Assembly (NCBI GenBank): GCA_040255675.1
Contig: JBDZVM010000012.1
Location: 1 to 64,000 of the forward strand
DNA length: 64,000 nucleotides
Reading direction: 5' to 3'
From: JBDZVM01 sp040255675
GTDB lineage: Bacteria; Actinomycetota; Actinomycetes; Acidothermales; Acidothermaceae
The first letter of the stretch is position 1, and each line of letters begins with the position of its first letter. Made by a program: the position numbers and the translations under genes. Shown here one piece after another: positions 43,267 through 54,549 of the stretch. The notes beneath the pieces were generated by a model that was not told the origin of the DNA, ran no database searches, and was given only the letters and a program-made list of their open reading frames with translations.

Positions 43267-43818
43267 ATGGTGGCTACCGTCACGGTGACTTTCACGCCGC
43301 TGCCCGCGCACGTTCGCACCGCCCGGTTCGTAGCGGCCTCGGTCGCTCGGCGTGCGGGTGTCGCCGAGACCTTGCTCGACGAAGTCCGGCTGGCGGTGAG
43401 CGAGGCCTGTTCGCTCGCGGTCCGTCTTCATCGCACGCGCGGCGTCGTCCGGCCGGTAGAGCTGCGGCTTACCGATGGCGTCGGAAAGTTCCGCATCGAG
43501 GTCGCCGATGCCGTCCCGCGGCCGAGGCCCGCCGCCGGCGGCCCGCTGACTTTCGATTCACCGGACGATTCGCCGGACGACGACCTCCCGGCAGCGGGCG
43601 AGTTGCGCACCGTGTTGACAGGCGACGCGTTGTTGGCGGACGACGACGGCCCGATCGACCTGGGTGCCCGGGAGCGCATCGGGCTTGCCGTGATCGTCGG
43701 GCTGGTCGACGACGTGCGAGTGGAGTACCTCGACACCGGCTCGGTGGTCACCATGTGCTGGCCGATCACGAGCGGCGCGGCGGTCGGCTCGCCGACCGGC
43801 AGTCTCAACGTCTTGTGA
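43267..43818 (+). CDS. HATPase-domain anti-sigma kinase-like protein (SCO3548-like)
   Basis: 183 aa. The GHKL N-box region LDEVRLAVSEACSLAVRLH lacks the Mg-binding Asn (Leu instead), and the G-boxes are weak, so kinase activity is doubtful. The middle section DSPDDSPDDDL is an acidic insert. Next to bldG, as in Streptomyces, where the homologue binds BldG. Inferred BldG-sequestered anti-sigma factor. Confidence 0.85.
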   Translation: MVATVTVTFTPLPAHVRTARFVAASVARRAGVAETLLDEVRLAVSEACSLAVRLHRTRGVVRPVELRLTDGVGKFRIEVADAVPRPRPAAGGPLTFDSPDDSPDDDLPAAGELRTVLTGDALLADDDGPIDLGARERIGLAVIVGLVDDVRVEYLDTGSVVTMCWPITSGAAVGSPTGSLNVL

Positions 43819-44161
43819 CGCGGACTCGGACGCGGTGTCCGGTCGACGCGGGCGTCATCTTCTCCGATATCCGCACCGATTGAGGGTTCGCGTAGGGGTC
43901 ACGGGCAGCTTGCTACCCGAGCGGACTTTCGATCAGGGACGGCGACATGCAAGGCTAGGGCGACTCGAAGGCCCACAAGGCTGGGAGGGTCTCGAACTAC
44001 GGACGCGTGAGATCTGGCACATCGCGGACAACATCGGCGGTGTGCTGCCATAGACTCTCCGGTCCACACGGGACGGGCCTCGCCCACCCTCCCTCGAGGT
44101 GTGCCGTACATCTACGCCACGGTCCGGAAAGCCCGGACGCGCTGGCGGCCGAGGAGGAAGC
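43819..44161. other. intergenic region before hppA
   Basis: 343 bp. Small open frames exist but have no start signal or family likeness. It should hold the hppA promoter; a GAGGAGGAAG ribosome site ends it. No RNA motif recognised. Confidence 0.55.
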
Positions 44162-46501
44162 ATGTTTCGGCTACAAGCCGACACGGGCGTAGCCACCCAC
44201 GTGACGGGTGGCAACTACACCTGGATTTGGATCGTCGCCATCGTCGCGCTGTTCGCGCTCGGCGTGGCCTTCACGCTCGTTCGTCAGGTGCTTGCCACCG
44301 ACCAGGGCACCGACAACATGAGGCGGATCGCCGGCGCCGTCCAAGAGGGCGCGGCCGCCTATTTGCGACGGCAGTTTCGCACGCTGAGCATTTTCGCCGT
44401 CATCGTCTTTTTGCTTTTGCTGCTCTTGCCGGCCGATTCCGGTGGTCAACGGATCGGCCGATCGATCTTTTTCCTCGTAGGCGCGGGCTTCTCGGGCATT
44501 ACCGGCTACACCGGCATGTGGCTCGCCGTCCGGGCCAACGTGCGGGTGGCGGCGGCCGCGCGCACCGGCGAATCGCGCGGCGCGATGCGGATCGCCTTTC
44601 GCACCGGCGGTGTGGCGGGCATGTTCACTGTCGGCCTCGGCCTGCTCGGTGCCGCCATCGTCGTCCTGATCTTTCGGGCGGACGCGCCGAAGGTGCTCGA
44701 GGGTTACGGCTTTGGTGCCGCGCTGCTCGCGATGTTCATGCGTGTCGGCGGCGGCATCTTCACCAAGGCGGCCGACGTCGGCGCCGACCTGGTAGGCAAG
44801 GTCGAGCAGGGCATTCCTGAAGACGACCCGCGCAACGCGGCCACGATTGCCGACAACGTGGGCGACAACGTCGGCGACTGCGCCGGCATGGCGGCCGACC
44901 TGTTCGAAAGCTACGCGGTGACGCTGGTAGCGTCGCTGATTCTCGGTAAGGCGGGCTTCGGTGACCTCGGTCTGGTCTTTCCGCTCATCGTGCCCGCGAT
45001 CGGCGTGCTGACCGCGGTCGTTGGAATCTACGCGGTGGCGCCACGGGTGAAAGACCGCAGTGGCATGACGGCGATCAACCGAGGTTTCTTCATCTCGGCA
45101 GGCATTTCCGTCGTACTCGTTGCGATCTTGGCATTCGCGCAACTGCCGTCGAAGTTCAGTGACCTCAAGGGCGTCGGCCGCGACATCGCGTCGCATTCGG
45201 GCGACCCGCGGGTGTTCGCTCTTGTCGCGGTCGTCATCGGCATCGTGCTCGCCGCGGTGATCCAGCAGCTCACCGGTTATTTCACCGAGACCACCCGGCG
45301 TCCGGTTCGCGACATCGGCAAGACCTCGCTCACCGGGCCGGCCACCGTGATCTTGTCGGGCGTCTCCGTCGGTCTCGAATCGGCGGTCTACTCGGCGCTG
45401 CTGATCGCCGCCGCGGTGTACGGCGTGTTCTTGCTCGGCGGTGGTTCGATCGTGCTGTCGCTGTTCGCGGTGGCGCTGGCCGGCACCGGCTTGCTGACCA
45501 CAGTCGGCGTCATCGTCGCGATGGACACCTTCGGCCCGGTCTCCGACAACGCGCAGGGCGTCGCCGAAATGTCGGGCGACGTGCACGGCGAGGGGGCCGT
45601 CGTCCTCACCAAGCTCGACGCGGTGGGCAACACCACCAAGGCGATCACCAAAGGCATCGCGATCGCGACCGCGGTGCTCGCCGCGACCGCGCTGTTCGGT
45701 TCGTTCACCGACTCGGTCAACACCGAGAAAGCGAACGCTTTGAAGTCGCTCGCCGACAAGACGGTCGGCGGCATCACCGCGCTCAACCTCGGCTCCGACA
45801 TCGTGCAACCGAACACCATCGTGGGCGTCATCATCGGCGCGGCGGTCGTCTTCTTCTTCTCCGGCCTCGCCATCAACGCTGTCTCGCGGGCCGCGGGTGC
45901 CGTGGTGTTCGAGGTGCGCCGGCAGTTCCGAGAAATCAAGGGCATCATGGACGGCTCGGCCACGCCCGAGTACGGCAAGGTCGTCGACATCGTCACTCGC
46001 GACTCGCTTCGTGAACTGGCGACGCCCGGACTCCTCGCGGTGTTGGCGCCGATCGCCACCGGGTTCTTGCTCGGTATCGGAGCACTCGCCGGTTACCTTG
46101 CCGGTGCGATCGCTTGCGGAACCTTGATGGCGGTGTTCTTGGCCAACTCCGGCGGTGCTTGGGACAACGCCAAGAAGCTGGTCGAAGATGGCAACCACGG
46201 CGGCAAGGGATCCGAGGCGCACGCGGCCACCGTCATCGGAGACACGGTCGGCGACCCGTTCAAAGACACTGCGGGCCCGGCCATCAACCCCCTGATCAAG
46301 GTGATGAACCTGGTCTCGCTGCTCGTCGCCCCGGCGATCGTGCGCTACAGCATCGGCACGCACGAGAACGTCGGCGTGCGGGTGCTCATCGCCGTCCTCG
46401 CTATTGCGATCTTGGTTGTGGCGATCGTGATCTCGAAGCGGCGCAGCGTCGCGGTCGGTGCCGAGGAGCCACAGGGCGAGGCAACCACGATCACCGTGTA
46501 G
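44162..46501 (+). CDS. hppA: membrane proton-pumping pyrophosphatase
   Basis: 779 aa from ATG 44162 with a strong ribosome site. About 16 helices. The pyrophosphate site shows GGGIFTKAADVGADLVGKVE, EDDPRNAATIADNVGDNVGD and the C-terminal DTVGDPFKDTAGPAINP. GNTTKAITKG carries Lys where K+-dependent enzymes have Ala, indicating the K+-independent, proton-pumping class. It couples pyrophosphate hydrolysis to proton export. Hairpin terminator follows immediately. Confidence 0.97.
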   Translation: MFRLQADTGVATHVTGGNYTWIWIVAIVALFALGVAFTLVRQVLATDQGTDNMRRIAGAVQEGAAAYLRRQFRTLSIFAVIVFLLLLLLPADSGGQRIGRSIFFLVGAGFSGITGYTGMWLAVRANVRVAAAARTGESRGAMRIAFRTGGVAGMFTVGLGLLGAAIVVLIFRADAPKVLEGYGFGAALLAMFMRVGGGIFTKAADVGADLVGKVEQGIPEDDPRNAATIADNVGDNVGDCAGMAADLFESYAVTLVASLILGKAGFGDLGLVFPLIVPAIGVLTAVVGIYAVAPRVKDRSGMTAINRGFFISAGISVVLVAILAFAQLPSKFSDLKGVGRDIASHSGDPRVFALVAVVIGIVLAAVIQQLTGYFTETTRRPVRDIGKTSLTGPATVILSGVSVGLESAVYSALLIAAAVYGVFLLGGGSIVLSLFAVALAGTGLLTTVGVIVAMDTFGPVSDNAQGVAEMSGDVHGEGAVVLTKLDAVGNTTKAITKGIAIATAVLAATALFGSFTDSVNTEKANALKSLADKTVGGITALNLGSDIVQPNTIVGVIIGAAVVFFFSGLAINAVSRAAGAVVFEVRRQFREIKGIMDGSATPEYGKVVDIVTRDSLRELATPGLLAVLAPIATGFLLGIGALAGYLAGAIACGTLMAVFLANSGGAWDNAKKLVEDGNHGGKGSEAHAATVIGDTVGDPFKDTAGPAINPLIKVMNLVSLLVAPAIVRYSIGTHENVGVRVLIAVLAIAILVVAIVISKRRSVAVGAEEPQGEATTITV

Positions 46502-46511
46502 GGAGCGTTTT

Positions 46512-46573
46512 GCGTTCGCGATCATGTGGCTGGAGGCGCCGCGCGCGTTCCCTCGCCGCATGATCGCGAGCGC
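46512..46573. terminator. GATCGCGA-type hairpin after hppA
   Basis: GCGTTCGCGATCATG (46512-46526) pairs with CATGATCGCGAGCGC (46559-46573), one mismatch. It lies between hppA and the toxin-antitoxin-like pair. Same core word as the hairpins at 16908 and 54081. Confidence 0.75.
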
Positions 46574-46631
46574 GCCGATGTCGCGGCTAGTCTGTAAAGC
46601 ATGGGCAGGCAGGACGGCAGCCGCGTTGGCA

Positions 46632-47072
46632 ATGGTTGCGTCGGAGTCGGCGGTAGTGGAAACGGCGGAAACGGTGACCGTTAGTGACGCCGCCGGGGTC
46701 GCCGCGAACATGATCGCGGCGGGTGAGCCGCTCAAGAACGTCTGGCGGTACGCCATCGTGCAACTGCTCGACGACTACCGAAGCGTGCGTGGCCGTGACG
46801 GCGTTGCCGGGGCCGCCGCGCTTTTCACGCGGCCTCCGGCACCGGTAGGTGATGTGAGGGTCGACGCTGCTTTGGCGGCGCTCGCCGAGTACCTGGCGCG
46901 CGCAGATGGCTGGACGCCGCCGGATTGGGTTCGTGATCCCGATCGGGCGACGCCTCAGTGGTGGTTCGTCACCGACTGGACAGGGTTGCAGCCGAAGGCC
47001 TTGGTCGAGTCGCCTATGTCCTTTCGCAAGCGCGGCGTGTTTATCACTGACGACGCATTGGCGCGGGCGTGA
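46632..47072 (+). CDS. putative antitoxin-like partner of nucleotidyltransferase
   Basis: 146 aa from ATG 46632 (start uncertain; no good ribosome site). An N-terminal helical part, GVAANMIAAGEPLKNVWRYAIVQLLDDYRS, is followed by a Trp-rich C-terminal part ending PMSFRKRGVFITDDALARA. Family not recognised by name. It overlaps the following nucleotidyltransferase gene as GTGA, a typical antitoxin-first arrangement. The antitoxin role is inferred from context only. Confidence 0.6.
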   Translation: MVASESAVVETAETVTVSDAAGVAANMIAAGEPLKNVWRYAIVQLLDDYRSVRGRDGVAGAAALFTRPPAPVGDVRVDAALAALAEYLARADGWTPPDWVRDPDRATPQWWFVTDWTGLQPKALVESPMSFRKRGVFITDDALARA

Positions 47073-47620
47073 CTGTCGGTTTCCGCCGCGAGGAGATCGA
47101 TTCGCTTCTCGAGGACCTGAATGCCGAGCTCGAGCGGCGCGGCGCGAAGGCCGACTTGTTCTTGGTAGGCGGAGCGGCTATCGCGGTGGCTTTTGACGCC
47201 CGTCGGGCAACCCACGATCTCGATGCCGTGTTCCAACCCGCTGCCGTCGTCCGAGAGGCCGCTCGCGCCGTCGCTGACAAGCGCGGCCTCGGTGACGACT
47301 GGTTGAACGACGCTGTCAAAGGGTTCCTTCCCGGCCCCGATGCCGACGCGGAGCGCTACTTCGCCGGGTCGGCACTGCGCGTCGATGTCGCCTCCGCGCG
47401 GTTCTTGCTCGCCATGAAGCTGTTCGCGTCGCGGGTAGAAACCGACGCGGACGACATTGCGTTTCTCTACCGGGAGGTTGGATTCACGACTGTGGCCCAG
47501 GGACTGGAGTTGGTTTCGACCGCCTACCCGGGTCGGCCGATCGACGTCAAGGTCCAATATCTACTCGAAGAGGTCGTGAGAAAGTTGCGGGCTGAAACCG
47601 GGTCTGGCCGCGCGGGATGA
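47069..47620 (+). CDS. DUF6036-type nucleotidyltransferase, possible toxin
   Basis: 183 aa, GTG 47069. The minimal nucleotidyltransferase signature FLVGGAAIAVAFDARRATHDLDAVF has GG then D-x-D. LLAMKLFASRVETDADDIAFL supplies the Lys/Arg and Asp that follow in the AbiEii/MenT-like group. Toxins of this group transfer nucleotides to tRNA. Full length for DUF6036 proteins. Coupled to the upstream gene. Toxin activity is inferred. Confidence 0.8.
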   Translation: MTVGFRREEIDSLLEDLNAELERRGAKADLFLVGGAAIAVAFDARRATHDLDAVFQPAAVVREAARAVADKRGLGDDWLNDAVKGFLPGPDADAERYFAGSALRVDVASARFLLAMKLFASRVETDADDIAFLYREVGFTTVAQGLELVSTAYPGRPIDVKVQYLLEEVVRKLRAETGSGRAG

Positions 47621-47757
47621 GGCCTGGGTCGGTGATCGCCCGCGGCGCGCCGAAGGTCTTTTAGCCCGCCCGAGGGAACCATCGGCTCGGCTTTGCCGTT
47701 ACGGTGTGGCCGAGCGACCTTTCCGGCCGCCGCGCTCGTCGCCCATCGAGAAAGGCA

Positions 47758-50505
<2,748 letters not shown>

Positions 50506-50648
50506 CCTCTCGGTGCTCCGCTGCCTGCCACGCCTGTGGACGACGGATACCGCGCGGGCAGCAAGCGAGGCGAGATACTAGAGGCTGGCCCACCGCCGTC
50601 CGCCAATGCCGCCGTCCGCCAATAGGAGAAGCCGCGGGTCGCACCGGT

Positions 50649-52883
50649 GTGCGACGCTGTCGAAGACGATCTGCTCACCGCAGGTCCGACGTCTTAGGGG
50701 AGACCGTCATCGCTGATCACGGTGCCGCACCGGGGCCGACATCCGCCTCGGCGCTTCGCGCTGCGTCCAACGACGGTGTGGTGGGCTTTCGCGGCGTCCT
50801 TTCGATCAAGGCCTTTCGCAAGCTGTGGATCGCGTTGTCGCTGTCGAGCTTCGGCGACTGGCTCGGGTTCATGGCCCAGACGTCGCTGGCGTCGACGCTC
50901 GCGGGCAGCCACTCGTACCAGGTCGCGAACTACTCGGTCGGCCTCGTGGTGTTCGTGCGGTTGCTGCCCGCCGTCACCCTCGCACCGCTCGCCGGGGCGT
51001 TGGCCGACCGCCTTGATCGCCGGCTCACCATGGTTATCGCCGACATCGGCCGGTTTTCGCTGTACATCTCGATCCCGCTCGCGCACTCGCTGTGGTGGCT
51101 GTTCGTCGCGACGTTCCTCATCGAGACGTTGAGCCTGTTCTGGATCCCCGCGAAAGAGGCCACCGTCCCGAACCTGGTGCCGCCCGAACGCCTCGAGCAA
51201 GCCAACCAGCTCAGCCTGCTCACCACCTACGGTTCGGCGCCGGTGGCCGCCCTCGTGTTCTCGCTGCTCACGTTGTTCACCGGCGTGATTGCCCGCGCCA
51301 TCCCGTTCTTCACCACGAACAAGGTCGACCTCGCGCTCTACTTCGACGGCCTGACGTTCCTCGTGTCGGCCGCGACGATCTTCACGTTGCGCGAGGTGTC
51401 GCATCAGGGCGGACGACGACGAATCAGCCTTCCCGCTACCGCTGGCCCGGACGGCCGAGCGGTCGGGCTTCACGTCCCGGCCGACGAATACCAGCCGGTC
51501 TCCCATCCCAGCGTGTTCAAGTCGATCCTCGAAGGCTGGCAGTTCATCGGCCAGACCCGAGTCTTGCGCGGCCTGGTGATCGGCATGCTCGGGGCGTTCG
51601 CCGCCGCCGGCGTCGTGGTCGGGCTCGCGAAGATATACGTGCGCGACCTCGGCGGTGGCGACCCTGGTTACGGCGCGCTGTTCGGCTCGGTGTTCATGGG
51701 CCTGGCGGCCGGCATGTTCTTGGGTCCGCGATTCTTGCGGGCGCTGCCGCGACGCCGGTTGTTCGGAGTGTCGATCGCCGCGGCTGGCGTCGTCCTGGCG
51801 CTTACCGCGCTTATCCACAACCTGGTGCTTGTCGTCATCGGCGCGTTCTTGATGGGCGCATGCTCAGGTATGGCCTGGGTCACCGGATACACGCTCTTCG
51901 GCTTGGAGGTCGAAGACGCCAAACGCGGCCGCACTTGGGCCACCTTGCAATCGCTGATGCAAGTCGACCTTTTGCTCATGGTTGCGGCCGGGCCGTTCAT
52001 CTCCGGTGCGATCGGCGAGCACACGCTCACCTTCGAAGACATCGTGCTGCACGGCAACGGCTCGTCGGTCACGCTGTTCGGGGCCGGCTTGCTCTCGCTC
52101 GTCGTGGGAATCATCGCCTACAAGCAGATGGACGACCGCGACGTATCCCTTTGGAGAGATCTCATCGCAGCGATCCGAGGCTTGCATCCGCTTACCGGCA
52201 GAGGCGTCTCGACCGGCTTCTTCGTCGCGCTCGAGGGTGGCGAAGGCGCGGGCAAGTCGACCCAGGCGAAGCTGCTCGCGCAATGGTGTGAGGCTCGCGG
52301 GTACGAGGTCGTCACCACCTTCGAACCCGGCGCCACGCTTATCGGACGCCGGCTTCGCGAGCTCCTGCTCGACCCGGCCAACACCGGCTTGTCGCCTCGG
52401 GCCGAAGCGCTGATGTACGCCGCCGACCGCGCCGAACACGTCGCGTCGGTGATTCGGCCCGCCCTCGCGCGCGGCGCGATCGTCATCAGCGACCGCTACG
52501 TCGACTCTTCGCTCGCCTATCAAGGCGCCGGCCGCAACCTGACGATTGCCGAGGTCGAACGGTTGTCGCAGTTCGCGACGTCCGGGCTTCGACCCGACCT
52601 CACGGTCTTGCTCGACATCGACGTCGACGAAGGCCTTTCCCGCACCGCAGCGCGCGATGCCACCCCTGACCGCCTGCAGGCAGAGGCCGTCGAGTTCCAC
52701 CAGCTCGTACACGACACGTTTCGCGAGCTCGCCGACACCGACCCCGACCGCTACCTCGTCGTCAACGCGTCGCTGCCGTCCGACGTCGTGCACCGGCTCA
52801 TCGTGAAACGGCTCGATCGGCAGATTCCGCGGGTGCCGCCTGACGCCAGGGAAACCGCCCCGCTGAAAGTTGGCCGCCGGTGA
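50649..52883 (+). CDS. tmk: MFS transporter-thymidylate kinase fusion
   Basis: 744 aa if started at GTG 50649. A strong GGGGAG lies 6 bases before an in-frame ATC at 50709, so a rare ATC start is possible. Residues about 45-510 form a 10-12 helix major-facilitator domain (GALADRLDRRLTMV). Residues 524 onward are thymidylate kinase: P-loop GGEGAGKST (530-538), EPG, SDRYVDSSLAYQG. Tmk phosphorylates dTMP. The transporter's substrate is unknown. Upstream, a 16-bp direct duplication lies at about 50591-50625. Coupled to holB by GTGA. Confidence 0.92.
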   Translation: MRRCRRRSAHRRSDVLGETVIADHGAAPGPTSASALRAASNDGVVGFRGVLSIKAFRKLWIALSLSSFGDWLGFMAQTSLASTLAGSHSYQVANYSVGLVVFVRLLPAVTLAPLAGALADRLDRRLTMVIADIGRFSLYISIPLAHSLWWLFVATFLIETLSLFWIPAKEATVPNLVPPERLEQANQLSLLTTYGSAPVAALVFSLLTLFTGVIARAIPFFTTNKVDLALYFDGLTFLVSAATIFTLREVSHQGGRRRISLPATAGPDGRAVGLHVPADEYQPVSHPSVFKSILEGWQFIGQTRVLRGLVIGMLGAFAAAGVVVGLAKIYVRDLGGGDPGYGALFGSVFMGLAAGMFLGPRFLRALPRRRLFGVSIAAAGVVLALTALIHNLVLVVIGAFLMGACSGMAWVTGYTLFGLEVEDAKRGRTWATLQSLMQVDLLLMVAAGPFISGAIGEHTLTFEDIVLHGNGSSVTLFGAGLLSLVVGIIAYKQMDDRDVSLWRDLIAAIRGLHPLTGRGVSTGFFVALEGGEGAGKSTQAKLLAQWCEARGYEVVTTFEPGATLIGRRLRELLLDPANTGLSPRAEALMYAADRAEHVASVIRPALARGAIVISDRYVDSSLAYQGAGRNLTIAEVERLSQFATSGLRPDLTVLLDIDVDEGLSRTAARDATPDRLQAEAVEFHQLVHDTFRELADTDPDRYLVVNASLPSDVVHRLIVKRLDRQIPRVPPDARETAPLKVGRR

Positions 52884-54067
52884 GTGTTTTCGACGAACTC
52901 GTCGGCCAGCAACGCGTCGTCGAGGTGTTACGTGACGCCGCCGACGGCGTCGGCATGACCCACGCCTGGCTGTTCACCGGCCCTCCAGGCTCAGGTCGCT
53001 CGGTCGCCGCGCGGGCGTTCGCGGCCGCCCTGCAGTGCAATCGCCCCGGAGGGTCGGGTGGTACCGCCGAACCGAGAGGGTGCGGCGTGTGCCCGCAATG
53101 CCACACTGTGTTGGCCGGCACGCACGCCGACGTCGAATTCGTTCGCCCGCAGGGGCTTTCCCTCGGTGTGCGCGAGGCGCGTGAGCTCGTCGCCAGGGCC
53201 GCTCTCGCGCCGTCCGGCCATGGTTGGCAGATCGTCGTGATCGAAGACGCCGACCGTCTCACCGAAGGCGCCGCGAACGTGTTGCTCAAGGCGATCGAAG
53301 AACCGACCCCGCGAACCGTGTGGTTGCTGTGCGTCCCGTCTGCCGAAGACCTCGTGGTGACGATCCGCTCACGATGTCGCGTCGTGGCGTTGCGTACGCC
53401 GCCGACCGACGCGGTCGAGGCAGTGCTCGTTTCTCGTGACGGCGTCGAGCCATCTATGGCGGCCTTCGCGGCGCGCGCAGCCGCCGGCCATGTCGGCCGG
53501 GCTCGCAGGTTGGCCACCGATGCCGCCGCGCGTTCGCGCCGTGGCGCGGTTTTGCGCATTCCCTCGTCGCTACGCGGTGTCGGCGATTGCCTTGACGCCG
53601 CGAAGCAACTCATCGACGCGGTCAATGCTGAAGCCAGCGAAATCACCGCGAGCCTCGACGAAAATGAAACAGCGTCACTGAAAGAGGCGTTCGGCGAAGG
53701 TGGCACGGCATCCGGTGGCCGGGGCGGGTCAGCGGCAACCCGAGCGGCAACCCGCGCGGCGGCGTCCGCGTTGAAAGACCTTGAAACTAGGCAAAAATCG
53801 CGCGCGACGCGTACTACTCGCGACGCTCTCGATCGGTCGCTCACCGATCTCGCCGGCTTTTACCGCGACGTGCTCGTGCTGCAACTGGGTACCGGCGTCG
53901 CGATTGCCAACGCCGACGAAGAGAACGCCATTGCCGAGCTCGCACACGCGTCGAGTGCCGAAGCGACGTTGCGCAGGCTCGACGCGATCCTCGCCTGTCG
54001 CACCGCGCTCGACGCGAACGCCAATCCGCTGCTCACCATCGAAGCGTTGATGCTCGCCCTTCGCTAG
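52880..54067 (+). CDS. holB: DNA polymerase III delta-prime subunit
   Basis: 395 aa. Clamp-loader AAA+ domain with P-loop GPPGSGRS, where Lys is replaced by Arg as usual for the non-hydrolysing delta-prime subunit. Zinc-binding CGVCPQC pairs with an upstream Cys, sensor 1 is LLCVPS, and TIRSRCRVV is the SRC motif. An Ala/Arg-rich low-complexity insert lies at about 265-310. Coupled to tmk, as in many bacteria. Confidence 0.93.
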   Translation: MSVFDELVGQQRVVEVLRDAADGVGMTHAWLFTGPPGSGRSVAARAFAAALQCNRPGGSGGTAEPRGCGVCPQCHTVLAGTHADVEFVRPQGLSLGVREARELVARAALAPSGHGWQIVVIEDADRLTEGAANVLLKAIEEPTPRTVWLLCVPSAEDLVVTIRSRCRVVALRTPPTDAVEAVLVSRDGVEPSMAAFAARAAAGHVGRARRLATDAAARSRRGAVLRIPSSLRGVGDCLDAAKQLIDAVNAEASEITASLDENETASLKEAFGEGGTASGGRGGSAATRAATRAAASALKDLETRQKSRATRTTRDALDRSLTDLAGFYRDVLVLQLGTGVAIANADEENAIAELAHASSAEATLRRLDAILACRTALDANANPLLTIEALMLALR

Positions 54068-54080
54068 CCCCCCTTCCTCC

Positions 54081-54131
54081 GTGATCGCGAAGACTTTTTG
54101 GCACCTATGGGGGTACGAGTCTTCGTGATCA
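54081..54131. terminator. GATCGCGA-type hairpin, bidirectional terminator
   Basis: TGATCGCGAAGACT (54082-54095) pairs with AGTCTTCGTGATCA (54118-54131), one mismatch; T5 and GGGGG lie in the loop. It sits between the convergent holB and PPOX genes and includes the latter's stop. Confidence 0.78.
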
Positions 54132-54539
54132 GGGGAAACCGTACGTGCGCTCGACACGCATGCTCAGCAAAATTCGCTTGTCGGCAACCATCGCCTCGCG
54201 AAACTCCTGCCAATCGGGGTGCTCGCCGGCGACGTCGCGGTAGAGCGCCACGAGCGCGTCGACAGTCGCGTCGTCGAGGGCCTCGGCCACCGGACTTAGA
54301 ACGGCATTCCCCTCCGCTACCACCCAATGCCAATGGTCGTCGCTCACCACATGCAGGCTCATGCGCGGATCGCGCCGCAAATTCTTCACCTTCACGCGGT
54401 CGTCAGTGACCGACACCCGAACGACACCGGCGTCGTACTTGTAGTTGATGACCGAAAGCTGCGGCCTGCCGTCGCGCTTGATGGTCGCCAACGTCGCGAA
54501 TTTGCCGGCGACCAACAACTTTTCGTGGGTGGGCTCCAT
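54129..54539 (-). CDS. PPOX-class F420-dependent oxidoreductase
   Basis: 136 aa from ATG 54539. Split-barrel flavin/deazaflavin fold: KFATLATIKRDGRPQLSVINYKYD, then VRVSVTDDRVKVKNLRRDPRMSLHV, and C-terminal LLSMRVERTYGF. Length and motifs match actinobacterial F420-binding PPOX proteins. It reduces unknown substrates with F420H2. Stands alone between the holB operon and the xylan locus. Confidence 0.9.
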   Translation of the reverse strand: MEPTHEKLLVAGKFATLATIKRDGRPQLSVINYKYDAGVVRVSVTDDRVKVKNLRRDPRMSLHVVSDDHWHWVVAEGNAVLSPVAEALDDATVDALVALYRDVAGEHPDWQEFREAMVADKRILLSMRVERTYGFP

Positions 54540-54549
54540 GCGCACCACC

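Noticed and set aside
44171..46756. 861-codon open frame antisense to hppA
   Set aside because: It mirrors the codon bias of hppA, is Arg/Asp/His-rich with no domain, and hppA is unmistakable on the other strand.
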